Part shown: piece after piece, positions 33,591 through 42,318 of the stretch
Layout: each line of letters starts with the position of its first letter
Position numbering within the stretch: position 1 is the stretch's first letter
NCBI RefSeq assembly: GCF_004348345.1
Contig: NZ_SMJZ01000011.1
Span: forward strand, 1 to 64,000
Source of the DNA: Nonomuraea longispora
Lineage (GTDB): Bacteria; Actinomycetota; Actinomycetes; Streptosporangiales; Streptosporangiaceae
Direction of reading: 5' to 3'
Length of the DNA: 64,000 bases
Translations under genes and position numbers: made by a program
The notes under the pieces: generated by a model
Told to the model about the DNA's origin: nothing
Databases searched by the model: none
What the model saw: the letters and a program-made list of their open reading frames with translations, nothing else

Positions 33591-35363
33591 GTGGCTCAAC
33601 TGCGGATTGCCCTGGCACAGACCAACCCGACCGTCGGCGATCTGGCGGCCAACGCGGACCGGCTGGTCGCGTGGACCCGGGACGCCGCCGGGCGCGGCGC
33701 CCACCTCGTCGTCTTCACCGAGATGTCCCTCACCGGCTATCCCGTCGAGGACCTCGTGCTGCGCACGTCGTTCGTGGACGCCAGCATCAGGACCCTGGAG
33801 GAGGTGGCGCGCAGGCTGGAGCGGGAAGGGCTCGGCGAGATTCCCGTGGTCGTCGGCTACGTCGACCGCGCCGGCCTGGCTCCCCGTACCGGCCAGCCGA
33901 AGGGCGCGCCCCTCGACGCCGCCGCGCTGCTCCACAAGGGCGAGGTGGTCACCCGCACGGCCAAGCACCACCTGCCCAACTACGGGGTGTTCGACGAATA
34001 CCGCTACTTCGTGCGCGGCGACCGGCTGCCCGTCTTCCGGCTGCACGGGGTCGACGTGGCCATCGCGGTGTGCGAGGACCTCTGGCAGGACGGCGGCCCC
34101 GTGTCCGTCGTCGGGCAGTCGGGAGCCGGGCTGCTCGTCGTGCCGAACGCCTCGCCGTACGAGAAGGAGAAGGACGACGTCCGCCTGGAGCTGTGCGCGC
34201 GCAGGGCGCGCGAGGCGGGATGCGCGCTCGTCTACGTCAACCAGGTCGGCGGGCAGGACGAGCTGGTCTTCGACGGCGACTCGATCGTGGTGGACGGCTC
34301 GGGCGAGCTGCTGGCGCGGGCCGGCCAGTTCAAGGAGGAGCTGCTGGTCGCCGACCTCGACCTGCCGGCCTCGCAGGCGGAGACGGGGACGTTCCCGTAC
34401 GACGCGGGCGACGGCACCACGATCACGGTCGAGCGCCTGGTGTTGTCGCAGGACCCGGTCGAGCCCTACGCCCCCGAGCCCGCCCACGTCGCCGAACGGC
34501 TGGACCCGTGTGCCGAGGTCTACTCCGCGCTCGTACTCGCCGTCCGCGACTACGTGGCCAAGAACGGCTTCGAGTCGGTCATTCTGGCTCTGTCGGGAGG
34601 GATCGACTCGGCGCTGACGGCCACCATCGCCTCTGACGCCATCGGCCCCTCGCGGGTCCACGTCGTGCTCATGCCGTCCCGCTACTCCTCCGACCACTCG
34701 CTGACCGACGCGGAGGAGCTGGTGCGCAGGCAGGGCGTCAGGTCGAGGATCGTGCCGATCGCGGAGATCGTCAACGCCTATGAGAAGGAGATCGAGCTGT
34801 CCGGCCTGGCCGCCGAGAACATCCAGGCCAGAGTGCGCGGCATGATCCTCATGGGGCTGTCCAACCAACACGGCCACCTGGTGCTGACGACGGGCAACAA
34901 GAGCGAGCTCGCGACGGGCTACTCCACGCTGTACGGCGACTCGGCGGGCGGCTTCGCCCCGATCAAGGACGTGCCGAAGACGATGGTGTGGGAGTTGTCG
35001 AGGTGGCGCAACGCCCACCGCGACCCCTTCCTCCTGATGGAGGCCGAGCGGCCGATCCCGGAGAACTCGATCGCCAAGGAGCCGAGCGCCGAGTTGCGGC
35101 CCGGACAGCGCGACACCGACTCGCTACCGCCGTACGAGGTGCTGGACCGGCTGCTGGACGACTACGTGGAGAAGGACATGGGCTCGCAGGAGCTCATCGC
35201 GGCCGGGCACGATCCCGAGCTGGTGACGCGGGTGATCAGGCTGGTTGACATGGCGGAGTACAAGCGCAGGCAGTATCCGCCCGGCCCCAAGATCACCCCC
35301 AAGAACTTCGGCCGTGACCGCCGCCTGCCGATCACCAACAGGTGGCGCGAGAGCACGACCTGA
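33591..35363 (+). CDS. nadE: Glutamine-dependent NAD+ synthase
   Basis: 590 residues, two domains. N-terminal glutaminase (nitrilase fold) with Glu in LVVFTEMSLTGYPVEDL, Lys in AKHHLPNYGVFDEYRY and Cys in AIAVCEDLWQDGG. The C-terminal synthetase has the ATP-binding P-loop ILALSGGIDSALTATIA and the NKSELATGYSTLYGDSAGG block. Converts deamido-NAD to NAD using glutamine-derived ammonia. GTG start at 33591; no Shine-Dalgarno, possibly leaderless. Two bases of context upstream are A+T-rich, consistent with a promoter. Confidence 0.97.
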   Translation: MAQLRIALAQTNPTVGDLAANADRLVAWTRDAAGRGAHLVVFTEMSLTGYPVEDLVLRTSFVDASIRTLEEVARRLEREGLGEIPVVVGYVDRAGLAPRTGQPKGAPLDAAALLHKGEVVTRTAKHHLPNYGVFDEYRYFVRGDRLPVFRLHGVDVAIAVCEDLWQDGGPVSVVGQSGAGLLVVPNASPYEKEKDDVRLELCARRAREAGCALVYVNQVGGQDELVFDGDSIVVDGSGELLARAGQFKEELLVADLDLPASQAETGTFPYDAGDGTTITVERLVLSQDPVEPYAPEPAHVAERLDPCAEVYSALVLAVRDYVAKNGFESVILALSGGIDSALTATIASDAIGPSRVHVVLMPSRYSSDHSLTDAEELVRRQGVRSRIVPIAEIVNAYEKEIELSGLAAENIQARVRGMILMGLSNQHGHLVLTTGNKSELATGYSTLYGDSAGGFAPIKDVPKTMVWELSRWRNAHRDPFLLMEAERPIPENSIAKEPSAELRPGQRDTDSLPPYEVLDRLLDDYVEKDMGSQELIAAGHDPELVTRVIRLVDMAEYKRRQYPPGPKITPKNFGRDRRLPITNRWRESTT

Positions 35364-35495
35364 CCCGTCACCCAGGACGCGGCCTGGCGAGCCGTCACCC
35401 TGGCTCACAGGTCCGGATGAGCCGCCGCCGTGGCTCACAGCCGCGCACGGCCGTGGAGATCCTTGCCCACACCGGTCGTGCGGACATTGACCGGC

Positions 35496-35523
35496 AAAAG
35501 CGTAACCAGTGCGTTACGCTTTT
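35496..35523. promoter_or_regulatory. 28-bp perfect operator of the ArsR gene
   Basis: AAAAGCGTAAC (35496-35506), 6-nt spacer, GTTACGCTTTT (35513-35523): perfect 11-bp arms ending 3 bp before the regulator's GTG. TACGCT (35515-35520) could be a -10 hexamer placing +1 at the GTG (leaderless mRNA), so a bound repressor would cover the promoter. Confidence 0.75.
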
Positions 35524-35526
35524 CTG

Positions 35527-35808
35527 GTGGACGACGTGGCTGGAGCGATCGCCGACCCGGTGCGGCGGAGGATCATGGTGATGCTGCGCGACGGGCGGTT
35601 GTCCGCCGGGCAGATCGCCGAGCGGTTCGCGATCAGCAGACCGGCCGTGAGCCGGCACCTGCGCGTGCTGAGGGAGAGCGGTCTGGTGCGCGACGAGCTC
35701 GCCGGCAGGCAGGGGCAGTACGGGCGGCCTTCAAATAGATTGCCCGGTCAGTACGGCCCGCGAGAGCCGTCCGTGCACCGCACCGACCTGGAGGCCGACC
35801 TACCGTGA
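35527..35808 (+). CDS. ArsR-family winged-helix regulator
   Basis: 93 residues: VAGAIADPVRRRIMVMLRDG, LSAGQIAERFAISRPAVSRH and LRVLRESGLVRDELAGRQGQ form the ArsR HTH and wing. No metal-binding Cys box is seen. The C-terminal tail (GRPSNRLPGQYGPREP) is atypical. An earlier in-frame GTG at 35509 lies inside the operator, so 35527 is preferred. Overlaps the following GNAT gene by 4 bp (GTGA). Confidence 0.85.
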   Translation: MDDVAGAIADPVRRRIMVMLRDGRLSAGQIAERFAISRPAVSRHLRVLRESGLVRDELAGRQGQYGRPSNRLPGQYGPREPSVHRTDLEADLP

Positions 35809-36500
35809 CCCTCGACGTCGACCTGCTGGCCATCGAGATCGGTGTCATCTGGCGCCTCGACGACCGCGGCCGTCTGCCCGGGCCGGAAGACCTGGTGATG
35901 GGTGTGGCGGCCGACGGCATGACCGCGGTGGTGGGACGTGACGTGCCCGGCGCGCTCGCCGCCCGGCTGCTCGACCTGGTCGCCCGCGGCGTCCCTTCAT
36001 CCCCAGGTCAGCCGCCGGAAGTGCTGGAGCGGTGCCGCGCGCTCCTCGGAGAGACGACGGTGTCCGGCGGGCCGTGCTACCTGATCCCGCCTCCACCGGT
36101 GCTCTTCGACGCTCCTGTGGCCGTGGTGCTTCGGTCGGACGACCCGGCGCACGCTGAGCGCGTACGCTCTCTGCGCCCCCAGAACTGGGCCTGCGATGAG
36201 TGGGACGACCTCCTCGACGGCCGCGACGGCGCGCCCTGGGCGATGGCCGTGGCGGACGACCAGGTGGCCGCCGTCTGCCACACCGCGCGTCTGACACCGG
36301 CCGGCGCCGAGGCCGGGGTGTGGACTGCACCCGCGTTCCGTGGCCGCGGCCTCGCCGCGGCCACCACCGCCGCCTGGGCCGGCCTCCTGCCGGGCACCCG
36401 CCTGTTCTACAGCACGAGCGCGGACAACCACTCCTCGCAGCGGGTGGCGGCCCGGCTCGGGCTCCGCGCCATCGGCTGGTTGTGGAAGCTCACCCGCTGA
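35805..36500 (+). CDS. GNAT-family acetyltransferase
   Basis: 231 residues. The N-terminal ~110 residues lack a known domain. The C-terminal half has WAMAVADDQVAAVCHTARLT, the acetyl-CoA loop APAFRGRGLAAATTAAWAG (R-G-x-G-L-A; given here from the TAPAFRGRGLAAATT block) and SADNHSSQRVAARLGLRAIG. Substrate unknown. Translationally coupled to the ArsR regulator, which probably controls both through the perfect palindrome upstream. Confidence 0.85.
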   Translation: MTLDVDLLAIEIGVIWRLDDRGRLPGPEDLVMGVAADGMTAVVGRDVPGALAARLLDLVARGVPSSPGQPPEVLERCRALLGETTVSGGPCYLIPPPPVLFDAPVAVVLRSDDPAHAERVRSLRPQNWACDEWDDLLDGRDGAPWAMAVADDQVAAVCHTARLTPAGAEAGVWTAPAFRGRGLAAATTAAWAGLLPGTRLFYSTSADNHSSQRVAARLGLRAIGWLWKLTR

Positions 36501-36575
36501 CACGACCCCGCCGACACCCCGCCCGAGTTCCGAACGGACGGCACCACCTCCACACACGGACACCCGTTCCGGGGC

Positions 36576-36883
36576 TCACCCGCCGGTGCCGCCTGCGTGC
36601 AGGGCCTCCCGGTTCCAGCGGGACCTCGGCTGGGTGTGCAGGCGCCAGTAGTGCTCGGCGATGTCGTCCGGGTCGAAGTCCGTGCCGGGCGCAGTTCGTC
36701 CTCGTCGGCGCTGTGGGCCCGGTAGGCGCGCGCCCCGTCCATATCCAGCACCGTCCCTGACCGTGAGACGAGGGCGACCTCCATGCCCTCCTTCGCGAAC
36801 CGGCGGGCGACGGACCGCCCGATACCCGGTCCTGCGCCGACTACCGCGACTACGGCGACGCGGACGTGGCCGCCGTCCGCCAC
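36576..36883 (-). pseudogene. Short-chain dehydrogenase with internal deletion and frameshift
   Basis: The N-terminal Rossmann fragment VVAVVGAGPGIGRSVARRFA then KEGMEVALVSRSG carries the GxxxGxG NAD-binding motif. After ~30 unrelated-looking residues (VLDMDGARAYRAHSADEDEL) the sequence changes frame to DFDPDDIAEHYWRLHTQPRS, the C-terminus of the same SDR subfamily. The catalytic Ser/Tyr/Lys region (~150 residues) is gone. It abuts and overlaps a truncated MerR gene on the other strand. Confidence 0.8.
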
Positions 36884-37153
36884 ATCCGGGTGATGCCGGC
36901 GGCGGGCCTGCCGACGTCGGTGATCGCGCAGTTGCTCGACTGCGTGCATGACGACGGCGGGCGGATGGTGCCGTCCGGCTGCCAGGGCATGGCCGGCAAC
37001 CTGCGGAGGGAGCGCCGGCGCATCGCCGAGAGCATCGAACGGCTCCAGCCCGAGCCGTCCCGTCAGGACGGGTCCAGCCGGACCCACCCCGTCAGGGCGA
37101 GTCCGGCCCGGCCCACCCCGTCAGGGCGGCCGTCGGTCACTACGCCTGGATGA
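36836..37153 (+). pseudogene. MerR-family regulator, N-terminally truncated
   Basis: YRDYGDADVAAVRHIRVMPA then AGLPTSVIAQLLDCV matches the second helix-turn region of MerR proteins, and GNLRRERRRIAESIERL the dimerisation coiled coil. The first ~20 residues, including the recognition helix opening, are absent: the frame enters from SDR sequence. The tail (HPVRASPARPTPSGRP) is low-complexity. Probably lost in the same rearrangement that damaged the SDR gene. Confidence 0.7.
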
Positions 37154-37255
37154 TCGCGGGTCAGAGACGCCGGCCGCGCAGGCGCGCGCCGTGCGGTCCA
37201 CGGCGGCCGCCTCGGAGGCTTGGCGATCGGGGTCGGAAACCCGGCATCGGCCGAC

Positions 37256-37927
37256 TCAACCGGGTGGCAGGCGAGTCGCGATGCCGTCGAGGACGAGGTC
37301 GAGCCCGAGCAGGAACTGGGCGTCGAAGTCGCCGTCGTCGACCTGCGCGTGCCGGGCCAGCTCGCCGACGTGGTCATCGAGGTGCCGGGTGACCTTGCCG
37401 CGGATCTCGGCGTCGGCTTCGGGCGTGCGTACGGTGTCCCACCAGGTGTTCTCCGAGGCGACGAAGCCGTTGACGTACGAGCTCAGCGTGCCGACGGCGG
37501 CTGTCAGTGTGGCGCCGCTCAGCCCGGCGTCGGCCAGTGCGGAGTAGAACCCCCGGGAGCGCGCCAGCGCGTTCGGCCCGAGCAGGGGGCGGGTGGCGGT
37601 GAGCGCCGGCACCCAGGAGTGTCGCCGCATGACCTGCCTGCTCTGGGTGAGCTGGCGCACCAGGAGTTCCCGCCATGGTCCGGCCCCGGGAGGTTCGATC
37701 TCGCCGATCACCTCGTCGAGGGCCAGGTCGAGGACGTCCTCCTTGCTCTTGACGTACTCGTACAGCGACATCGTGCCGGCGCGCAGGCGTGCGGCGAGCG
37801 CCCGCATCGAGAACCCGGCCACGCCCTCGGCGTCGAGCAGCGCGACGGCGGCCTCGACGATGCGCTCGCGTGACAGGCGTGGTGCGCGCGGCCGGGCGTC
37901 GTCGCGGAACCAGATGGACTCCGGCAT
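37256..37927 (-). CDS. TetR-family regulator (TetR_C domain)
   Basis: 223 residues. HTH: RERIVEAAVALLDAEGVAGF, SMRALAARLRAGTMSLYEYV, KSKEDVLDLALDEVIG. The C-terminal part fits TetR_C_1 of tetracycline-repressor-like proteins (WRELLVRQLTQSRQVMRRHS, GTLSSYVNGFVASENTWWD). Divergent from the DUF885-like gene with a small palindrome between them. Confidence 0.9.
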   Translation of the reverse strand: MPESIWFRDDARPRAPRLSRERIVEAAVALLDAEGVAGFSMRALAARLRAGTMSLYEYVKSKEDVLDLALDEVIGEIEPPGAGPWRELLVRQLTQSRQVMRRHSWVPALTATRPLLGPNALARSRGFYSALADAGLSGATLTAAVGTLSSYVNGFVASENTWWDTVRTPEADAEIRGKVTRHLDDHVGELARHAQVDDGDFDAQFLLGLDLVLDGIATRLPPG

Positions 37928-37948
37928 GCTCCAACCCTTCCGTGCACT

Positions 37949-37964
37949 GTACGGAAAACCGTAC
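37949..37964. promoter_or_regulatory. Candidate TetR operator
   Basis: GTACGG-AAAA-CCGTAC, perfect 6-bp arms, 22 bp upstream of the TetR ATG and in the gap to the divergent DUF885-like gene. Typical operator size for TetR proteins; binding inferred. Confidence 0.55.
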
Positions 37965-38002
37965 GGCTAGCTTAGGCCACCCGGCACGAAGGAGGAAAAG
38001 TC

Positions 38003-39139
38003 ATGAAAGAACAGCAGTGGCAGCACGACCACACGATGCTGGCGTTGCGGGTGAACCGGCTGCTGGGCGGCGGCATGCTCATCTACTCGGGTCCGCAGGA
38101 GTGGAGGGCGGCGGCGGAGTCGGAGCCGCCCGCCGACCCGGGTGAGCTGGCCGCGGAGGCGGACCGGCTGCTGGAGCCGGCCCCGTCGGCGTACCTGGCC
38201 GCGCAGGTGCGCGCGTTGCGGGCCGTCGCCCGGCGGCTGGACGGCGAGCGGCTGCCCCTGTCCGAGTACGCGCGCGAGTGCCTGGGCCTGGAGCCCCGGC
38301 GTCTGCCCGAGGAGGTGTTCGAGCAGGCGCACGCGGAGTTGGACGCGGCCCTGCCGAAGACGGGTGGTTCGCTGGCCGGCCGGATGCGGACGTGGCAGGC
38401 GGCGCACACCCTGGAGCCGATCGAGCGGCTGCCGGAGCTGGCGGCCAGGGCGGTGGCCGAGACGCGGGCGCGGACGAGCGCGATCGTCCCGCTGCCGGCG
38501 GAGAAAGTGGAGGTCCGGCTCGTGGAGGGGGTGGCCTTCCACGCGGCCGGCGACTACGAGGGCGGGCGGAAGTCCACGATCCACGTCAACAAGGCGATCC
38601 CGTTCAACGTCGCCGACCTGCTGTACGTCATCGCGCATGAGGGCCATCCCGGGCACATCGCCGAGTCGATGCTCAAGGAGGACCTGGACGACCAGCGCGT
38701 ACGGTTCATGTTGTCGCCGTCGTTCGCGCTCAGCGAGGGGCTCGGTCTGCTGGCCGAGGAGATCGTCTTCCCTGGCGACGAGGCGCGGACGTGGCTGGAC
38801 GAGCACATCCTGCCCGAGGCGGGCGTCCGGCCCGACGGGAGCGACCTGGCCGCGATCCACCACGCGAAGAACGTGTTGTGGGGCGTGTGGGGCAACGCCG
38901 TGTTCATGGCGCACGAGGGCAGGAGCGAGGCGGAGCTGGCCGCGTACCTGCGCCGGTGGGCGTTGTACGGCGAGAGCGAGGTGGCGCTGGCGATGGGGCT
39001 GATCCAGCCGTCGCCGACCAGCCCGTACCTGTTGGCATATTTCCACGGATGGGAGCTCCTGCGGTCGTGGGCGACCACCCGCGACCGGGTCCGCCGCCTG
39101 CTCACCGAGCAGCTACTTCCCGCCGACATCGCCCCCTGA
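38003..39139 (+). CDS. DUF885-like putative metallopeptidase
   Basis: 378 residues, cytoplasmic. The metal-binding segment is VIAHEGHPGHIAESM (HExxPGH-type motif of DUF885), followed by an ALSEGLGLLAEEI glutamate region that would supply the third ligand. The N-terminal half is helical. DUF885 proteins usually have ~550-600 residues, so this is a short relative. The ATG at 38003 has an excellent Shine-Dalgarno (AAGGAGG). Probably under the divergent TetR regulator. Confidence 0.78.
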   Translation: MKEQQWQHDHTMLALRVNRLLGGGMLIYSGPQEWRAAAESEPPADPGELAAEADRLLEPAPSAYLAAQVRALRAVARRLDGERLPLSEYARECLGLEPRRLPEEVFEQAHAELDAALPKTGGSLAGRMRTWQAAHTLEPIERLPELAARAVAETRARTSAIVPLPAEKVEVRLVEGVAFHAAGDYEGGRKSTIHVNKAIPFNVADLLYVIAHEGHPGHIAESMLKEDLDDQRVRFMLSPSFALSEGLGLLAEEIVFPGDEARTWLDEHILPEAGVRPDGSDLAAIHHAKNVLWGVWGNAVFMAHEGRSEAELAAYLRRWALYGESEVALAMGLIQPSPTSPYLLAYFHGWELLRSWATTRDRVRRLLTEQLLPADIAP

Positions 39140-39510
39140 CGCGCGCCGCGCGATCAGCGCCTCGACGCCGTCGAGCAGCAACTCGAGGCCGAAGCGGAAG
39201 TCGCCGTCGTCGGCCCATCCTTCGCCCCCGCGCAGCGCGCCTCCGCGCACCGCGGCCGACAGGGCCGGATAGGTCCCGGGGTCGAGCAGCCCGGCGAGGA
39301 CCTCGCCGTAAGCGTCTGCCCCTTCGACGGCCGCGTCGCCGAACTGCGGATCTCCCCCGCCGGCGGTGCTGATGAGCGCCGCGTCGGTCAGCGCGTAACC
39401 GGCCAGGACACTGGCCACGTTGATCTTCTCACCGTTGTCCAGCCCATGCCGTCCAGTGCGGCGAGCAGGCGGTCGAGCCAGAGCAGCCGCCGCGGTCCCA
39501 GAGGCGGGGA
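39113..39510 (-). pseudogene. TetR-family regulator, C-terminal remnant with frameshift
   Basis: Two frames combine into a TetR_C tail: LGPRRLLWLDRLLAALDGMG in one frame, then LDNGEKINVASVLAGYALTD and AALISTAGGGDPQ in another, switching near 39445. The tail ends FRFGLELLLDGVEALIARR, parallel to the TetR gene at 37256-37927. The DNA-binding half is missing: homology stops near 39510, where sequence from a permease on the other strand begins. Confidence 0.78.
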
Positions 39511-39516
39511 TAGCCG

Positions 39517-39872
39517 CCGCCACCCCGACCCGCGAGGCCACGGGGCTGGTCACGGGATATGTCCTGGCGATGTCCGCCCTGGCGGCCGTGTGGGGACTGC
39601 TGGTCAAGTCGACCCAGGCGGCGGGGGCCTTCAGCTTCGCGGTGCTCTTCCTGCCGTACGTCTCGGACGGGATCGTCCCCGCGGAGACGATGCCGGGGGT
39701 GCTGCGTGACTTCGCCTACAACCAGCCGGCCACGCCGATCATCGAGACGCTGCGGGCGCTGCTCCTGGACCGGCCCGTGGGCTCGTCGGTGGCGGCGGCG
39801 TGGCTGGCCGGCGCGGTGGTGGTCAGCGTACCGGTCGCGGCCCTGCTCTTCCGCCGCAGGACCGCCGGCTAG
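39517..39872 (+). pseudogene. ABC-2 type permease, C-terminal remnant
   Basis: About 115 residues: TREATGLVTGYVLAMSALAA, VWGLLVKSTQAAGAFSFAVL, FLPYVSDGIVPAETMPGVLR and DFAYNQPATPIIETLRALLL, followed by a final membrane segment AAWLAGAVVVSVPVAALLF. This is the end of a daunorubicin-type ABC-2 permease (FAxNQPxTPIIETLR). The N-terminal membrane segments and the ATPase gene are absent, consistent with a deletion fusing this end to the TetR remnant. Confidence 0.8.
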
Positions 39873-39948
39873 CCGGGCCGGCGAAGCGTGCGGCCCGGGC
39901 ACAGAGGCAACGGCCCCGGGGCCGAGGGGCGCGCCGCTCCGGTACGAA

Positions 39949-40557
39949 TCAGGGGCGCGCGGCGATCCCTGCCATGACCACGTCGACGACCCGTTCGGGC
40001 AGGCCGGGGTCGAGCTCGCCCTCGGGCCCCCACTTCGTGTGCCAGAGCATCGTTCCCGAGAGCAACGCCATGCCCATGTCGACGTCCAGGCCGGGGTCGA
40101 GCTCGCCGGAGGCGATGCCGCGCTCGATCACCGCGCGCATCGCCTCCCTGCGAGGCGTGATGGCCCGCTCGACGAACCGCTCCATCAGCCGCGGATAACG
40201 ATCGGCCTCGCTCATCGCGATGTTCATCACGCAGCGGCTGCGGGGCTGGCCGGCTTCGGCGCGCATGGCGCCGAGCAGGCTGATCAGGTCGTCGCGTACG
40301 GAGGTGCCGCCGAGCTCCGGCAGCGGCGCCTTGAGCGTGGCCAGGGCGTCGACGATCAGATCTTCCTTGTTGGACCAGCGCCGGTAGATCGTGGTCTTGC
40401 CCACGCCTGCCCTGGACGCGATCGCCTCGATGGACAGCTCGGAGACACCCATGCCTTCGCCGAGCAGGTCGAGGGTCGCCTCGATGATCGCCTTCTCGGC
40501 CTTCTCGCTGCGCGGACGGCCCGCGGGGCGGGCAACCGCTGGTTCCTGGATCGTCAT
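39949..40557 (-). CDS. TetR/AcrR-family regulator
   Basis: 202 residues. HTH EKAIIEATLDLLGEGMGVSE, LSIEAIASRAGVGKTTIYRR, WSNKEDLIVDAL. The C-terminal domain matches TetR_C_11-like proteins (RCVMNIAMSEADRYPRLMER). Starts 7 bp after the stop of the MFS gene on the same strand, so it is the second gene of an exporter-regulator operon and probably represses it. Confidence 0.92.
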   Translation of the reverse strand: MTIQEPAVARPAGRPRSEKAEKAIIEATLDLLGEGMGVSELSIEAIASRAGVGKTTIYRRWSNKEDLIVDALATLKAPLPELGGTSVRDDLISLLGAMRAEAGQPRSRCVMNIAMSEADRYPRLMERFVERAITPRREAMRAVIERGIASGELDPGLDVDMGMALLSGTMLWHTKWGPEGELDPGLPERVVDVVMAGIAARP

Positions 40558-40564
40558 CGCGGCC

Positions 40565-42115
40565 TCACACTGTAGCGGGTTCCCTCTGTTCCGTCTGCTG
40601 TACGGGGCGGGGCTTGCCGGGCATCCACCGTGCCACGACCACGACGCCGAGCAGGGCCACCACCGCCGACACCATGGCGGTGACGTGCATGCCCTCGACG
40701 AACGCGGCGTACGCCGGCTGGATCAGCGCCTGCCCCTGCTCGCCCATGGACTGGGCGACGGTCATCGTCCCCATGATCGACTCTCCGGCGGCGTGCTGGG
40801 CGTCGGCGGGCAGCGCGGCCAGCACCGGTGCCATCTCGCCCCGGTAGCTGGACGACAGCACCGAGCCGAGCACCGCCACGCCGAGCGCCCCGGCCAGCTG
40901 TCGGACGGTGTTGCTCATCGCGGACCCCACACCGGCCTTCTCCCTGGGCAGCGACTCCATGATGGCGGTGGTCGCGGGCGGCATGATGTTGGCCATCGCC
41001 GCACCCTGCACGAAGAAGACGATCTCGATCAGCAGGATCGGCGTGTTCTGGTCCATCAGAGCGTAGCTGCCGAGCGCCATGGTCACCACGATCAAGCTCA
41101 CCGTGGCCGACAGCTTGGCGCCGAACCGCTCGTTCACCCGCTGGCTGAGCGGCGCGAAGATGAGCTGCGCCGCGGCGAACGGGATCATCAGCGCCCCCGC
41201 CTGCACCGGCGTGAAACCCAGCACGATCTGCAGGTAGAAGGTCAGGAAGAACATCCCGCCCATCATCGCGAAGAAGACGATGCCCATCATTCCGATGGCC
41301 GAGCTGAAGCGCACGTTGGCGAAGTTGCGGACGTCGAAGACCGGGTGGTCGATGCGCCGTTCCCACCACACGAACACACCCAGCACCGCCAGGCCGAACA
41401 CCGTCGGCACCAGCACCTCGGCACTGAACACGGTGGCCAGCGCGCCGCCGCGGATGATGCCGTACACGATGGCCACCAGACCGACGATCGACAACGCCAC
41501 ACCCAGCGGGTCGAGCCTGGACGGCTTCGGGTCACGCGACTCGGGCACGACCGTGGAGATCAGGACCAGGCTGACCAGCACGATGGGCACGTTGATCAGG
41601 AACACCGAGCCCCACCAGAAGTGCTCGATCAGCAGGCCGCCCGTGATCGGGCCGATCGCCACCGCGAGGCCGACGCCTCCGGCCCACACCCCGATGGCCT
41701 TGCCGCGCTCACCGGGCGGGAAGACGTTGGAGATGATGGCCAGCGTGGCCGGCATGATCGCCGCGCCGCCGATGCCCATCGCCGCCCGCGCCAGGATCAA
41801 CTGCGTCGGATCCTGGGCGTAGGCGCTGGCCAGCGAGGCCAGCCCGAACAACACCATGCCGACGAACAGCATGCGCTTTCGCCCTGTTCGGTCACCGATC
41901 ACGCCGAACGTGAACAACAACCCGGCGAACACCAGCGTGTAGGAGTTGATCGCCCATTCGAGCTCGCTCTGGGTCGCCCCCAAGCCCACCGTCTCGTCGG
42001 CGATGGTCTTCATCGCGACGTTGAGAATCGTGTTGTCCAGCACGACGGCCAGCAAGCTGAACACCAGCACACCGAGGATCGCCCATCGGCGTGGATGCCC
42101 CGTCTTCGGGTCCAT
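40565..42115 (-). CDS. MFS drug transporter, DHA2 (14-TM, EmrB/QacA) family
   Basis: 516 residues with 14 hydrophobic segments. Family motifs: LVFSLLAVVLDNTILNVAMK (motif D1, LDxTIVNVA), GDRTGRKRMLFVGMVLFG (motif A) and GVWAGGVGLAVAIGPITGG (motif C of exporters). Likely a proton antiporter for lipophilic drugs. ATG 42115 has AAGGAC 7 nt upstream. The upstream region has a near-perfect palindrome, probably the TetR site. Confidence 0.94.
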   Translation of the reverse strand: MDPKTGHPRRWAILGVLVFSLLAVVLDNTILNVAMKTIADETVGLGATQSELEWAINSYTLVFAGLLFTFGVIGDRTGRKRMLFVGMVLFGLASLASAYAQDPTQLILARAAMGIGGAAIMPATLAIISNVFPPGERGKAIGVWAGGVGLAVAIGPITGGLLIEHFWWGSVFLINVPIVLVSLVLISTVVPESRDPKPSRLDPLGVALSIVGLVAIVYGIIRGGALATVFSAEVLVPTVFGLAVLGVFVWWERRIDHPVFDVRNFANVRFSSAIGMMGIVFFAMMGGMFFLTFYLQIVLGFTPVQAGALMIPFAAAQLIFAPLSQRVNERFGAKLSATVSLIVVTMALGSYALMDQNTPILLIEIVFFVQGAAMANIMPPATTAIMESLPREKAGVGSAMSNTVRQLAGALGVAVLGSVLSSSYRGEMAPVLAALPADAQHAAGESIMGTMTVAQSMGEQGQALIQPAYAAFVEGMHVTAMVSAVVALLGVVVVARWMPGKPRPVQQTEQREPATV

Positions 42116-42179
42116 GGCAAGGTCCTTAATTTCGATACGTCCAAGTTTCGCAACGACACCGTAGCGCAATACATTCCGA

Positions 42180-42201
42180 TACGCAACGGTTCCGTTTCGT
42201 A
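42180..42201. promoter_or_regulatory. Candidate TetR operator upstream of the DHA2 exporter
   Basis: TACGCAACGG-TT-CCGTTTCGTA: 10-bp arms with one mismatch, 64 bp before the exporter start. A related GTTTCGCAACG element occurs at 42145-42155 inside the A+T-rich promoter region. Confidence 0.6.
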
Positions 42202-42318
42202 AATAGGGGGTGAACGGCGTGAACCACCGGAAACACGGCGGCCACCCGTCCCTCGGCCGCCACACCGGCTGGACGCGACCGCGCCGGCAGCCGCCACCAG
42301 AGCCGGCCGTAGATCAGC

